Shown here in pieces: positions 6,599-13,404 of a stretch of 64,000 nucleotides of DNA. Each line of letters starts with the position of its first letter. Within the stretch, counting starts at the first letter, position 1. This DNA is from an uncultured Bacteroides sp. (GTDB taxonomy: Bacteria; Bacteroidota; Bacteroidia; Bacteroidales; Bacteroidaceae). Under the pieces are notes generated by a model. The model made no database searches and was not told where the DNA came from. It saw only the letters and a list, made by a program, of their open reading frames with translations. Both the position numbers and the translations under genes were made by a program. Location of the stretch: positions 1 through 64,000 of the forward strand of contig CASEKR010000004.1 in NCBI GenBank assembly GCA_949288585.1, written 5' to 3'.

Positions 6599-7651
6599 AT
6601 GAAAAACCGGATATTGACCATGAGTATAGCCTTGTTTGCGGGGATTGCATTAACAAGCCTTGTGAGTGACTGTATCTATTCTTATCGGTTGGAGGCTTGG
6701 AAGTCGGAAACAAGAGAAGCCTTGCGCGGGGTTGTTGCGCAGGAAATTAAGAAACGAAGCGAGAAAGAAGGTTCTGTTTATTCTTGTTATGTAAAAGAAG
6801 AGATTTCTACTGATGAATTTGTAGCCGTTGATACTGCTTTTAAAGAAACTTCTATTTGGTTTTCATCCGGAGAAAATAAATATGTTTTTTCTTCCTATAA
6901 GGATGAACATAACATCGAAAAAAGTCCGATAGTACGTGGCTTTCATACTTATTTGTTTCAGAGGAATCCTTTAGATGTAAATTCATTGCGTATCCTTTGG
7001 AATGCGGAATTGAAGAAGGATGGTTGTCCGGGTGAAGGAACCTTGCGGGTAAATGTAGGGGGGACGGAACAGGCTTCTGCATCTGAAGGCTTCTCACAGG
7101 CGGATAGTCTGGATTATTTCACGATTGGGCATAGTTGTGAGATAGAGATAACGGCTTTCGCAAAAATTCAGTCTTATCAACTTTATTCGTGGAGCGATGG
7201 AGGCCTTTTGTTGTTGTGTTTTAGTCTCTGTTCGTTGCTTACATGGGTGTCATTGAATGCCCGTTATTTCTATGATCGCTATTTTGTGCGGAAAATTCCG
7301 GTAGTAATGGTAGAACAGGAACATCCCTGTTGTTATCAATTGATGGACGGTACCATTTTCAACCGGGATGATTTGTCTTTGGAGAAAAATGAGTCTCGGG
7401 TTAGTTTGACTTCTCAGAGTGCAGAGTTATTGCTATTGTTGGTTCAAGCTCATGAAGAAACTGTTTCCATTCAAAAATTGATAGATGGATTATGGCCGGA
7501 TGGCAGTGGAAATGACGCTCGGTTGCATCAGGCGATTAGTCGGTTGAACAAGTCATTAAAGAGCATTTCTGCTTGCAAGGTTGAGAATAGGCGGGGTGTT
7601 TATCGCTTGGTGGCGGTCAATCAGTTGTTAGAGAAGTCTGACATTTCGTAA
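6599..7651 (+). CDS. Membrane-anchored winged-helix transcriptional regulator
   Basis: The protein has about 350 residues. An N-terminal helix (about 8-26) and a second helix (GGLLLLCFSLCSLLTWVSL, about 200-218) bracket a periplasmic domain of roughly 170 residues with no recognised family. The cytoplasmic C-terminus (about 255-345) has the pattern of an OmpR/PhoB-type winged helix (LTSQSAELLLLLV, then IDGLWPDG, RLHQAISRLNKSL and a hairpin wing ENRRGVYRLV). There is no receiver domain or kinase. It is therefore a one-component, membrane-spanning regulator, functionally like CadC/ToxR but with the DNA-binding domain at the C-terminus. Its place in the middle of the array makes it the obvious candidate regulator of the peptide genes. 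The ligand is unknown. Confidence 0.7.
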   Translation: MKNRILTMSIALFAGIALTSLVSDCIYSYRLEAWKSETREALRGVVAQEIKKRSEKEGSVYSCYVKEEISTDEFVAVDTAFKETSIWFSSGENKYVFSSYKDEHNIEKSPIVRGFHTYLFQRNPLDVNSLRILWNAELKKDGCPGEGTLRVNVGGTEQASASEGFSQADSLDYFTIGHSCEIEITAFAKIQSYQLYSWSDGGLLLLCFSLCSLLTWVSLNARYFYDRYFVRKIPVVMVEQEHPCCYQLMDGTIFNRDDLSLEKNESRVSLTSQSAELLLLLVQAHEETVSIQKLIDGLWPDGSGNDARLHQAISRLNKSLKSISACKVENRRGVYRLVAVNQLLEKSDIS

Positions 7652-7691
7652 CAAACTGGTTTTAGAAATGTTTTTGCAGCAATGTCAGACT
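7635..7691. repeat. 11-bp inverted repeat across the regulator stop codon
   Basis: AGTCTGACATT at 7635-7645 is repeated inverted at 7681-7691, and another TTGTCAGAC follows directly. It may be a terminator-like structure for the regulator gene or a set of operator half-sites. Confidence 0.5.
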
Positions 7692-7794
7692 TTGTCAGAC
7701 AAAAAATAGGTGGATTTTCGTTTCTTTTTTAGAACTTTAGGGCGCAAAACCGATTAAATGCTTTATAGCCTGTCGTTTAAATTTTTATTTGCTC

Positions 7795-7870
7795 TGTCAT
7801 CCTGAGCGCAAGCGAAGGATCTCCCGACGAGCGAGAAGACATTCAGGAGATGTTTCGTTCCGCTCCCTTA
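7795..7870. repeat. Dispersed-repeat-like intergenic sequence
   Basis: The stretch beginning TCATCCTGAGCGCAAGCGAA resembles a short intergenic repeat that I recall from many Bacteroidetes genomes. It lies between the regulator and peptide gene 3 and has no coding potential. Only one copy is visible here. Confidence 0.4.
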
Positions 7871-7928
7871 GACAGAGAAAGCGATTTTTAAGCAAGACCT
7901 TAAAGTATAACGTAAAAACAGAAAAGCT

Positions 7929-8162
7929 ATGAAACTTAAAATCTTATTAGTGATGGTGACGGTAGCATCTATAGCTACCTTGTTTATGGTTTATTCAGGT
8001 AACCGGAAAAAGATGTTGAATGACCTGATGTCAGAAAATGTAGAAGCCTTGGCTGCAGGAGAATACGGTAGTGCTTACCAATGTTGGGGTTCAGGTAGCC
8101 TGTATTGTCCTTATTCCGGGCGTAATGTTTATATGATACTGACTGGATATAGCCTTGAGTAA
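7929..8162 (+). CDS. NVEALA-family secreted peptide precursor 3 (orphan)
   Basis: The gene encodes 77 residues with a hydrophobic stretch at about residues 5-22, NVEALA at 37-42, then AGEYGS and a 35-residue tail with two cysteines (QCWGSGSLYC). The leader is more diverged than in the other four, and the tail is rich in Tyr, Ser and Gly. It has no propeller or Trx-DUF1573 partner of its own; the next element is hairpin copy 4 and then peptide gene 4. Its upstream region lacks the GGCAA dyad leader, so it may be expressed differently from the rest. Confidence 0.7.
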   Translation: MKLKILLVMVTVASIATLFMVYSGNRKKMLNDLMSENVEALAAGEYGSAYQCWGSGSLYCPYSGRNVYMILTGYSLE

Positions 8163-8184
8163 ATAACTTTATGGCGAGTGGAAA

Positions 8185-8269
8185 TAGCGAGATTGAAAGG
8201 AGACACCCGGCGTGTTTATTTGTTGGCGCAAGTACGTGCCGGGTGCTCTATCACCCTGTAAAAAAGGAG
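8185..8269 (-). ncRNA. Predicted antisense small RNA, copy 4
   Basis: The minus-strand -7 box TATCTTTG is at 8275-8282, with hairpin arms at 8238-8248 and 8199-8211. The loop differs from copies 1-3 while the stem is kept. The T-run after the stem is weak (TTTCAATC), so termination would be less efficient. Confidence 0.4.
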
Positions 8270-8299
8270 GTGTGCAAAGATAGTATATTTTTTTGATGG

Positions 8300-8339
8300 G
8301 GCAATGCGGTTGCCTGTCCGTTGAAAGGATAGATACGGA
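8300..8339 (+). promoter_or_regulatory. Conserved leader dyads upstream of peptide gene 4
   Basis: GGCAATGCGGTTGCC at 8300-8314 and TCCG/CGGA ending at 8339 are as in the leaders of peptides 1 and 2. A TAACTTTA at about 8355 is a near match to a plus-strand -7 box. Confidence 0.45.
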
Positions 8340-8375
8340 CGGAATTTTAGTTGTATAACTTTAACTGTAAGAAAC

Positions 8376-8597
8376 ATGAAGAAAATAATGAAAATTGCAA
8401 TTGTCGCTATCGTTGCGGCTGTTGCGGGATATGGCATTTATGAAGCTCAAACAGGAAATGCGATGTCTGAATTTGCTTTGGCAAATGTAGAAGCCTTGGC
8501 TGCCGGTGAGAGTGGATTTGATTGTCATATTGATTGGAATTATTCCCAATATTGCAATTATTATGCAAATGGCCCACTTTGCCCTTGTGGATTTTAG
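8376..8597 (+). CDS. NVEALA-family secreted peptide precursor 4
   Basis: The gene encodes 73 residues with a hydrophobic segment at about 6-20 (MKIAIVAIVAAVAGY) and NVEALA at 37-42. AGESG is followed by a 31-residue tail with four cysteines, ending CPCGF. The tail is aromatic-rich (Trp, Tyr). The leader is very close to peptides 1, 2 and 5. A perfect 11-bp stem-loop follows at 8614-8648. Export and disulfide formation are inferred from the leader and the even cysteine count. Confidence 0.8.
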   Translation: MKKIMKIAIVAIVAAVAGYGIYEAQTGNAMSEFALANVEALAAGESGFDCHIDWNYSQYCNYYANGPLCPCGF

Positions 8598-8613
8598 GAT
8601 GATATCGTGAAAC

Positions 8614-8648
8614 GATGAGGATATTTGCTTTATGCTGATATCCTCATC
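8614..8648 (+). terminator. Stem-loop between peptide 4 and its propeller gene
   Basis: GATGAGGATAT (8614-8624) pairs perfectly with 8638-8648. No U-run follows, so partial attenuation or 3'-end protection of the peptide mRNA is more likely than full termination. Confidence 0.6.
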
Positions 8649-8667
8649 TTGAAAAAAATCGTAGTTT

Positions 8668-9813
8668 ATGCTTAGGATATTGTTATTATTATTGCTTTGC
8701 ACCCTGTTTTCATGCAAAAAAACGCAAGAGGCAGTGCGTTTGGATACGCATCAGTTGAGACCTACTGGAGACATAAAGGAATTTGTTTTGGATACTGATG
8801 TGCGTTATAATTGTTTTTACCTTTACCTTTTTAAAGATAAGTCTGGACGTGATTATTTGTCTTTCTTGAATTATCGCACGAATCAGATTTATTTTTATGA
8901 TTGGAAAACGGCAGAGTGCATATTGAAACTGGAATTAGATGCCGAAGGGCCTGATGGCGTTGTGCTATGCTCCGGTTATTATGTGAAAGATTTTGATAAT
9001 ATCTATGTTACTAATTATGCTTATCCAGGTTTGATTCGAGTGGATACGACGGCACATATTGTGCAAAAGATACCTTATGGCATAACCCAAGACGGCTATG
9101 AGATCTTTCAATCATATGCTCCTTCCTCTTTTGCCTATAATGCTCCTGTGGTTATGGGTGATAGCATATATATAGCGCAACCTCCATCCCGGTTTTTCCC
9201 AATAGAACGAACTCCTTTATCTATTTTGATAGATACGGTTCGACATAGTTCCGTATCGTTACCATTAACTTATGAAATATTGAGTGAGAAAGAAAAAGGA
9301 ACTAATTATTATGGTACGTTCAGCCGCATATTTGATGGGAAAAATTTTATATATTCTTTTCGTGTGAAAGAAGATATTATCATAGCTTCTCTTGATCATC
9401 GTGTGGTAAAACAAGTAAAAGTGACGAGCCGTTATTTGGGTGATGTAACGAGGGTGCAGGAAGATACGGAATGGGGACCTAAGCAGAATTTGGAGTTAGC
9501 GCGTTATGGAGATTTGATTTATGATCCTTATAGGGAAGTGTATTATCGTTTTGCTTATCCGAAAGTCAGTTTGGAAAATGATATGAATTGGTGGGGAAAA
9601 TCGATTTTTGGTCGTAAAAAATTCTCTGTTATTATACTGAATAAGGACTTTCAGATTATAGGCGAAACGTTGTTCCCTGAATCTATTTACAATTCTTATG
9701 TGTTTTTTGTGCGTGAGGACGGTTTGTATATCAGCCGCGATTATCAGATGCTTTATGGGAATCAATCAGATGATTACATGACTTTTGAACGTGTGGAATT
9801 AGTAAAAAAATGA
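8668..9813 (+). CDS. DUF4221-like beta-propeller lipoprotein, second copy
   Basis: This 381-aa protein has a very short lipoprotein signal (lipobox TLFSC, Cys16). It contains LDAEGPDGVVLCSGYYVKDF, the EGPDGV segment typical of the DUF4221 type, and the closing motif FFVREDGLYISRDYQ. It is paralogous to the protein at 861 but well diverged, unlike the near-identical repeats that bracket the cassettes. The next gene starts 20 bp downstream, so the two are probably co-transcribed. No catalytic residues are recognisable; it is likely a binding or scaffold protein on the periplasmic or surface side of a membrane. Confidence 0.65.
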   Translation: MLRILLLLLLCTLFSCKKTQEAVRLDTHQLRPTGDIKEFVLDTDVRYNCFYLYLFKDKSGRDYLSFLNYRTNQIYFYDWKTAECILKLELDAEGPDGVVLCSGYYVKDFDNIYVTNYAYPGLIRVDTTAHIVQKIPYGITQDGYEIFQSYAPSSFAYNAPVVMGDSIYIAQPPSRFFPIERTPLSILIDTVRHSSVSLPLTYEILSEKEKGTNYYGTFSRIFDGKNFIYSFRVKEDIIIASLDHRVVKQVKVTSRYLGDVTRVQEDTEWGPKQNLELARYGDLIYDPYREVYYRFAYPKVSLENDMNWWGKSIFGRKKFSVIILNKDFQIIGETLFPESIYNSYVFFVREDGLYISRDYQMLYGNQSDDYMTFERVELVKK

Positions 9814-9832
9814 TATTTTAGATTTAGCAGAT

Positions 9833-10651
9833 ATGAGATTTCGACAGATTTTAGTGCTCATGCCTTTTTTGTTTTTATCTTGTATGGATAGCACCAGACC
9901 ACAAATAGCAAATATGGTAGAGGAATGGTATGGAAAAACGCTTTCTTTTCCTTCTAATTTGAAGTTTGTTTTATATGATAAAGAGGTAACTTCATTGTTG
10001 CAAAATGAATGGGATTACGCTGTTGTTTCTTATACGGATTCCATAGGATGTACGAGTTGTAAACTACAGTTGAACAGATGGAAGGAATTGATAAATGCTT
10101 TTGATACTCTTTATGTTCAAAAAGTTACATTCCTATTTATTATGCATCCTTTTGATCGAAAAGAGTTGGTACAGTTATTAAAAGAATACCAGTTTGATTA
10201 TCCAGTGTGTATAGATGAGGATAATCTTTTTAATAAACAAAATCATGTTCCTAAAAACAATATGTTTCAGACTTTTTTGCTGAATAAAAATAGTGAGATA
10301 CTTGCCATAGGTAATCCGGTCTTAAATCCGAAGGTTAAAGCACTTTATCAGGAGATCATCCAAGGAAAAACCTTACAAGGCGAGGACGAGAAAAAGCGAG
10401 TGCAGACCACTGTTTCCCTTGACACCACTACCCTCTCGTTAGGCAAATTCCCCTGGCAAGAGGAGCAGCAGGCGACTTTCAGCTGCTTAGAAGTGGATTA
10501 TTCCAAAGAGCCGGTGCGTCCGGGCAAGGAAGCGATATTGCATTTGACCTATAAGGCGGACAATCCGGGGTATGTCAGCAAGACGGTGCAGGTGTATTGC
10601 AACGCGAAAGGTTCGCCGGTGAAATTTTGGGTGAAGGGAGAAGCGGAATGA
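9833..10651 (+). CDS. Thioredoxin-like + DUF1573 lipoprotein, cassette 4, with internal deletion
   Basis: The protein has 272 residues, with lipobox LFLSC (Cys17) and a thioredoxin-like CxxC at Cys73-Thr-Ser-Cys76. Compared with the paralogues at 2024 and 4757, the DUF1573 domain lacks about 19 residues. QQATF is joined directly to SCLEVDY, so a 57-bp in-frame segment including the first cysteine of TSCGC and one or two beta-strands is gone. The frame stays open, so the protein may fold as a Trx domain with a damaged DUF1573 domain. The N-terminal half is diverged, and homology to the other copies becomes high only after about 10345. Confidence 0.7.
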   Translation: MRFRQILVLMPFLFLSCMDSTRPQIANMVEEWYGKTLSFPSNLKFVLYDKEVTSLLQNEWDYAVVSYTDSIGCTSCKLQLNRWKELINAFDTLYVQKVTFLFIMHPFDRKELVQLLKEYQFDYPVCIDEDNLFNKQNHVPKNNMFQTFLLNKNSEILAIGNPVLNPKVKALYQEIIQGKTLQGEDEKKRVQTTVSLDTTTLSLGKFPWQEEQQATFSCLEVDYSKEPVRPGKEAILHLTYKADNPGYVSKTVQVYCNAKGSPVKFWVKGEAE

Positions 10652-10728
10652 AATCTTGCGCAGCACAATATGGAGAATACTGTAATGCTTTGATTATTGG
10701 TATATTATATAAGGTGAAAAAATGGTAA
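10648..10728 (+). other. 26-codon frame overlapping the DUF1573 stop
   Basis: The frame MKSCAAQYGEYCNALIIGIL continues for six more codons to a stop. In copies A and B the equivalent frame is closed after ten codons by TGA. It could be the longest surviving form of a small gene or a decayed signal peptidase start. Coding status is uncertain. Confidence 0.25.
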
Positions 10729-10789
10729 CCTTGGATTTTGGTCTGTTTATTTGTTTGGATGCATGGGGATGCCTAAATTCGCAAATAAT

Positions 10790-10878
10790 AAAAAGAAAAA
10801 TAGAAGGAGACACCCGGCCGATTTATTTGTGGGCGCAAGTAAGTACCGGGTGCTCCATAACCCTTAAAAAAGGAGGTT
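10790..10878 (-). ncRNA. Predicted antisense small RNA, copy 5
   Basis: The surrounding sequence differs from copies 1-4, yet the minus strand again has a consensus -7 box, TATTTTTG at 10884-10891. Hairpin arms at 10845-10856 and 10806-10818 form with one C-A mismatch, and a good T-rich run lies at about 10791-10804. Retention of the promoter pattern despite sequence change supports function. Confidence 0.45.
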
Positions 10879-10908
10879 GAAGACAAAAATACGAAGATTT
10901 TTTGATTA

Positions 10909-10923
10909 GGCAATGCGGTTGCC
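10909..10923 (+). promoter_or_regulatory. Conserved leader dyad upstream of peptide gene 5
   Basis: GGCAATGCGGTTGCC is identical to the dyads at 442, 3255 and 8300. The second small stem seen in those leaders is lost here. Confidence 0.45.
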
Positions 10924-10975
10924 TGTCCGTTGAAAGGAAATGATTTTATAAAAACTTAAGAAGAAAAATATTGTC

Positions 10976-11194
10976 ATGAAAAAGAAAATAGCAATGGTTG
11001 CGGTAGTTATGGCTGTTGCAGGATATGAGATTTATCAAAGTCAAATAAGAAATAGTATACCGGCTTTGGCTTTGGAGAATGTAGAAGCTTTAGCCGCCGG
11101 GGAAAGTGGGAATTATGATTGTGTTGAGCCTTATACTATTAAATGTTCTCAAGAAGGATCAATAAGAGTCCCAGGGTATCGAATAGATAAATAA
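10976..11194 (+). CDS. NVEALA-family secreted peptide precursor 5
   Basis: The gene encodes 72 residues with a hydrophobic segment at about 5-18 and NVEALA at 35-40. AGESG is followed by a 32-residue tail with two cysteines (YDC and IKC). The leader is close to peptides 1 and 4. A strong terminator-like stem with a T-run (11208-11276) lies between it and the propeller gene, so most transcripts from this promoter may end after the peptide. Confidence 0.75.
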   Translation: MKKKIAMVAVVMAVAGYEIYQSQIRNSIPALALENVEALAAGESGNYDCVEPYTIKCSQEGSIRVPGYRIDK

Positions 11195-11207
11195 ATCATC
11201 TAACATT

Positions 11208-11276
11208 GCGGATAGCAAATTATAAATAAGCATAACATGTTGAATAATGTTTTTGAGTTTGTTATCCGCTTTTTTC
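11208..11276 (+). terminator. Terminator-like stem-loop after peptide 5
   Basis: GCGGATAGCAAA (11208-11219) pairs with TTTGTTATCCGC (11258-11269) with one mismatch, and a run of six T follows. This is the most terminator-like of the stems that follow peptide genes. Confidence 0.65.
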
Positions 11277-11291
11277 TCAACGGGGGAATTC

Positions 11292-12401
11292 ATGAAAAAA
11301 TTTTTATATCAGATATTTATTGTATTGGTGATGTCTTCTTGCGTTTCTAAGGAGCAGACGATGCTTTCGTCTTTTCCATTGGAGTATAGTGTTGTTTTGC
11401 AAGAATTGTCGATAGAGAAAGATAGTATTCGCAATCCGTATTTGATGGGAAGTGTAGCAGGCAAATTGTTTTTTGTGAATAGGAATATGGATAAATTGGT
11501 TTCTATGTTTGATTTGAAATCAGGGAACTTTATAGGGGACTTTATTTCAAAAGGAGTAGGACCGAATGAATTGTTATTTATCTCCAGCATAAGCAGCGCA
11601 GGAAAACAGTTAGCTGTTTTTGATGCAACGATGGGGTCAGGGGTTATGCAATATTACACGGTGAATTATGATGGCTTGCAATTTGATTCGGAAATCGATT
11701 TGCCAAACCATTCTGAGGAGCTAATTTCCGCATTTAATGGAATCTCATTAGCAGATGATGGTTTAATGGTTACAGGGTTAACTTCGTCGAGACGTTTGAT
11801 ATGGATAGATATGCAAGGTAAAGTATGGAAGTCTTTTGGGGATTATCCTGATGATGAGGAGAAAAGCTGCATGGAGAAAGGGTTTGCTTATCAATGTTTT
11901 ATGACTTATTCGTTTTTTCATAAGGTGCTGGCAGTAGGAAACTGCTTTGGAGAAGGTATTTCTTTTTATGATTTACAGAATAAAAGCGCTCCTTTGTTAC
12001 TGGCCGAGTATATAGGCAGTTCTCCGAAATATAAGCCTGCACAAGATGGAGTGATTTTTGACCGTGAGAATATTTTGGGAGTGGTAGAAATGGAGTCTAC
12101 TCCGGATTATTGTGTAGTGTTATATAGAGGTAAATCTTATTTCGGAACAGAGTACGGAGGCGACAAATTATTGTTTTTTGATTGGAATGGGCAACCTGTA
12201 ACAATATTCGCCCTACGCCATCGACGCCCTCTACGATTGTTTTTTGATTGGAATGGGCAACCTGTAACAATAGTGCCATTAGATCAAGTATATAAGAATA
12301 TGGCGTATGATGAAGAAAATAATCGGTTGATATTGTTAGGGATTAGCAAAGAACATGGAGATTATCGGGTGGTTGCAATAGATATGTCTTTAATCTGTTG
12401 A
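11292..12401 (+). CDS. TolB-like six-bladed beta-propeller lipoprotein, with internal duplication
   Basis: I chose ATG 11292: it gives the lipoprotein signal MKKFLYQIFIVLVMSSC (Cys17), and the longer frame starting at 11247 would lie inside the terminator stem. The protein resembles the one at 3666 (FDLKSGNFIGDF, SKGVGPNEL, LLFFDWNGQPVTI). A 37-bp stretch at 12170-12206 is repeated exactly at 12236-12272, separated by 29 bp of unrelated GC-rich filler. This adds 22 residues in frame and doubles the FFDWNGQPVTI strand. It may disturb the last blade or simply lengthen a loop. No Trx-DUF1573 gene follows; the next gene is signal peptidase copy 2. Confidence 0.65.
   Translation: MKKFLYQIFIVLVMSSCVSKEQTMLSSFPLEYSVVLQELSIEKDSIRNPYLMGSVAGKLFFVNRNMDKLVSMFDLKSGNFIGDFISKGVGPNELLFISSISSAGKQLAVFDATMGSGVMQYYTVNYDGLQFDSEIDLPNHSEELISAFNGISLADDGLMVTGLTSSRRLIWIDMQGKVWKSFGDYPDDEEKSCMEKGFAYQCFMTYSFFHKVLAVGNCFGEGISFYDLQNKSAPLLLAEYIGSSPKYKPAQDGVIFDRENILGVVEMESTPDYCVVLYRGKSYFGTEYGGDKLLFFDWNGQPVTIFALRHRRPLRLFFDWNGQPVTIVPLDQVYKNMAYDEENNRLILLGISKEHGDYRVVAIDMSLIC
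12170..12272 (+). repeat. In-frame 37-bp direct repeat with 29-bp filler inside the propeller gene
   Basis: The copies at 12170-12206 and 12236-12272 are identical, offset by 66 bp (22 codons). The filler 12207-12235 encodes an Arg-rich stretch not seen in the paralogue at 3666. Confidence 0.9.
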
Positions 12402-12446
12402 AAGAATATCTATAAGAAATAGAAACTAAAAAATGAAGGATTGAAC

Positions 12447-13382
12447 ATGAAGGATAGAGATTGGATTTCTTTTTCTTCAAAAAAAGAAAAAGCAAGAAAA
12501 ACCGAACATTGTTTGTTCTGTTCTTCATTGAATGTGTTGCTGAACGTTTGTTTTTATCTTTGTGTACTTGCAGTGGCCTATGTATTATTGCAGGTGTTTG
12601 TAGTAACTTCATTCCGTATTCCTTCGGATTCGATGATGCCGGCTTTGTGGCCGGGCGACCGGATTTGGGTGGATAAGTGTTCTGGTGGTGCCCGCCTGTT
12701 CGATTTGTGGGATGCTGCGGAAAGGAAAGAGGTTCTAATCCGGCGGATGCCTGGTTGGCGCGATTTTCACCGAAACGATGTGTTGGTGTTTAATTTTCCT
12801 TATAGGGAAGGCCGGTGGGACAGTATTGCGATGGATGTGCGAAGGTATTTTGTCAAGCGTTGCATCGCTGTGCCGGGCGATACGTTAGAAATCCGGGGTG
12901 GATATTATCGGATACGGAACATGCAGGAGAGTTTGGGCTATGTGGCTGGGCAACGGGAGATTGCCCAATTGCCGGACAGCGGACGGATGGGCGTGGCGAT
13001 GGAGTGTTACCCCTGGGATAAAAGGTTGGGGTGGACGATAAAGGAGTTTGGCCCGTTAGTGGTACCGTGCAAAGGCATGCTAATGACGATGGATGGGTTG
13101 AATTGCTTGCTCTATGGGAAATTGGTAGAATGGGAACAGAATCGTAAATTGTATGCCGATAGCCGGGGAGATGTGTACTTGGGAGACAGCTTGATAAGGA
13201 GTTATGTTTTCCGGGAGAATTATTATTTCGTGGGCGGGGACAAGGCCTTAAATTCGCAGGACTCCCGTTACTGGGGGCTGTTGCCGGAACCGTTTATAGT
13301 GGGAAGGGCTTGGCGGATATGGAAGTCGGTGGATGAAGACGGACGCATACGTTGGGAACGAATATTGAAGAAAGTGGAATGA
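12447..13382 (+). CDS. lepB: Signal peptidase I (S26A), second copy
   Basis: The protein has about 311 residues from ATG 12447. A charged, cysteine-containing N-terminal tail of about 28 residues precedes the membrane helix (about 30-53). Then comes FRIPSDSMMPAL with catalytic Ser62, YFVKRCIAVPGD with Lys137, and a C-terminal GGDKALNSQDSRYWG box. Catalytic residues are complete. It is homologous to the peptidase at 5638 but clearly diverged, and its N-terminus differs (no MKPGVAQH). The two copies sit at the ends of different cassettes, suggesting each may serve different precursors. Confidence 0.9.
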   Translation: MKDRDWISFSSKKEKARKTEHCLFCSSLNVLLNVCFYLCVLAVAYVLLQVFVVTSFRIPSDSMMPALWPGDRIWVDKCSGGARLFDLWDAAERKEVLIRRMPGWRDFHRNDVLVFNFPYREGRWDSIAMDVRRYFVKRCIAVPGDTLEIRGGYYRIRNMQESLGYVAGQREIAQLPDSGRMGVAMECYPWDKRLGWTIKEFGPLVVPCKGMLMTMDGLNCLLYGKLVEWEQNRKLYADSRGDVYLGDSLIRSYVFRENYYFVGGDKALNSQDSRYWGLLPEPFIVGRAWRIWKSVDEDGRIRWERILKKVE

Positions 13383-13404
13383 ACAGTTATAAAAATAAAA
13401 AGCG

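Larger units (their letters stand above)
10345..10970 (+). repeat. Cassette-boundary direct repeat, copy D
   Basis: The DUF1573 3' part, stump frame, hairpin element and GGCAA dyad are arranged as in copies A and B but are more diverged, and the DUF1573 part has the 57-bp deletion. It is the oldest-looking of the repeats. Confidence 0.7.

Noticed and set aside
523..11194. NVEALA peptides as lanthipeptides, radical-SAM-modified peptides or double-glycine bacteriocins
   Set aside because: No lanthionine synthetase, radical SAM enzyme, YcaO or C39-peptidase ABC transporter is in the window. The leader has no double-glycine site in the usual position, apart from SGG in peptide 2 alone.
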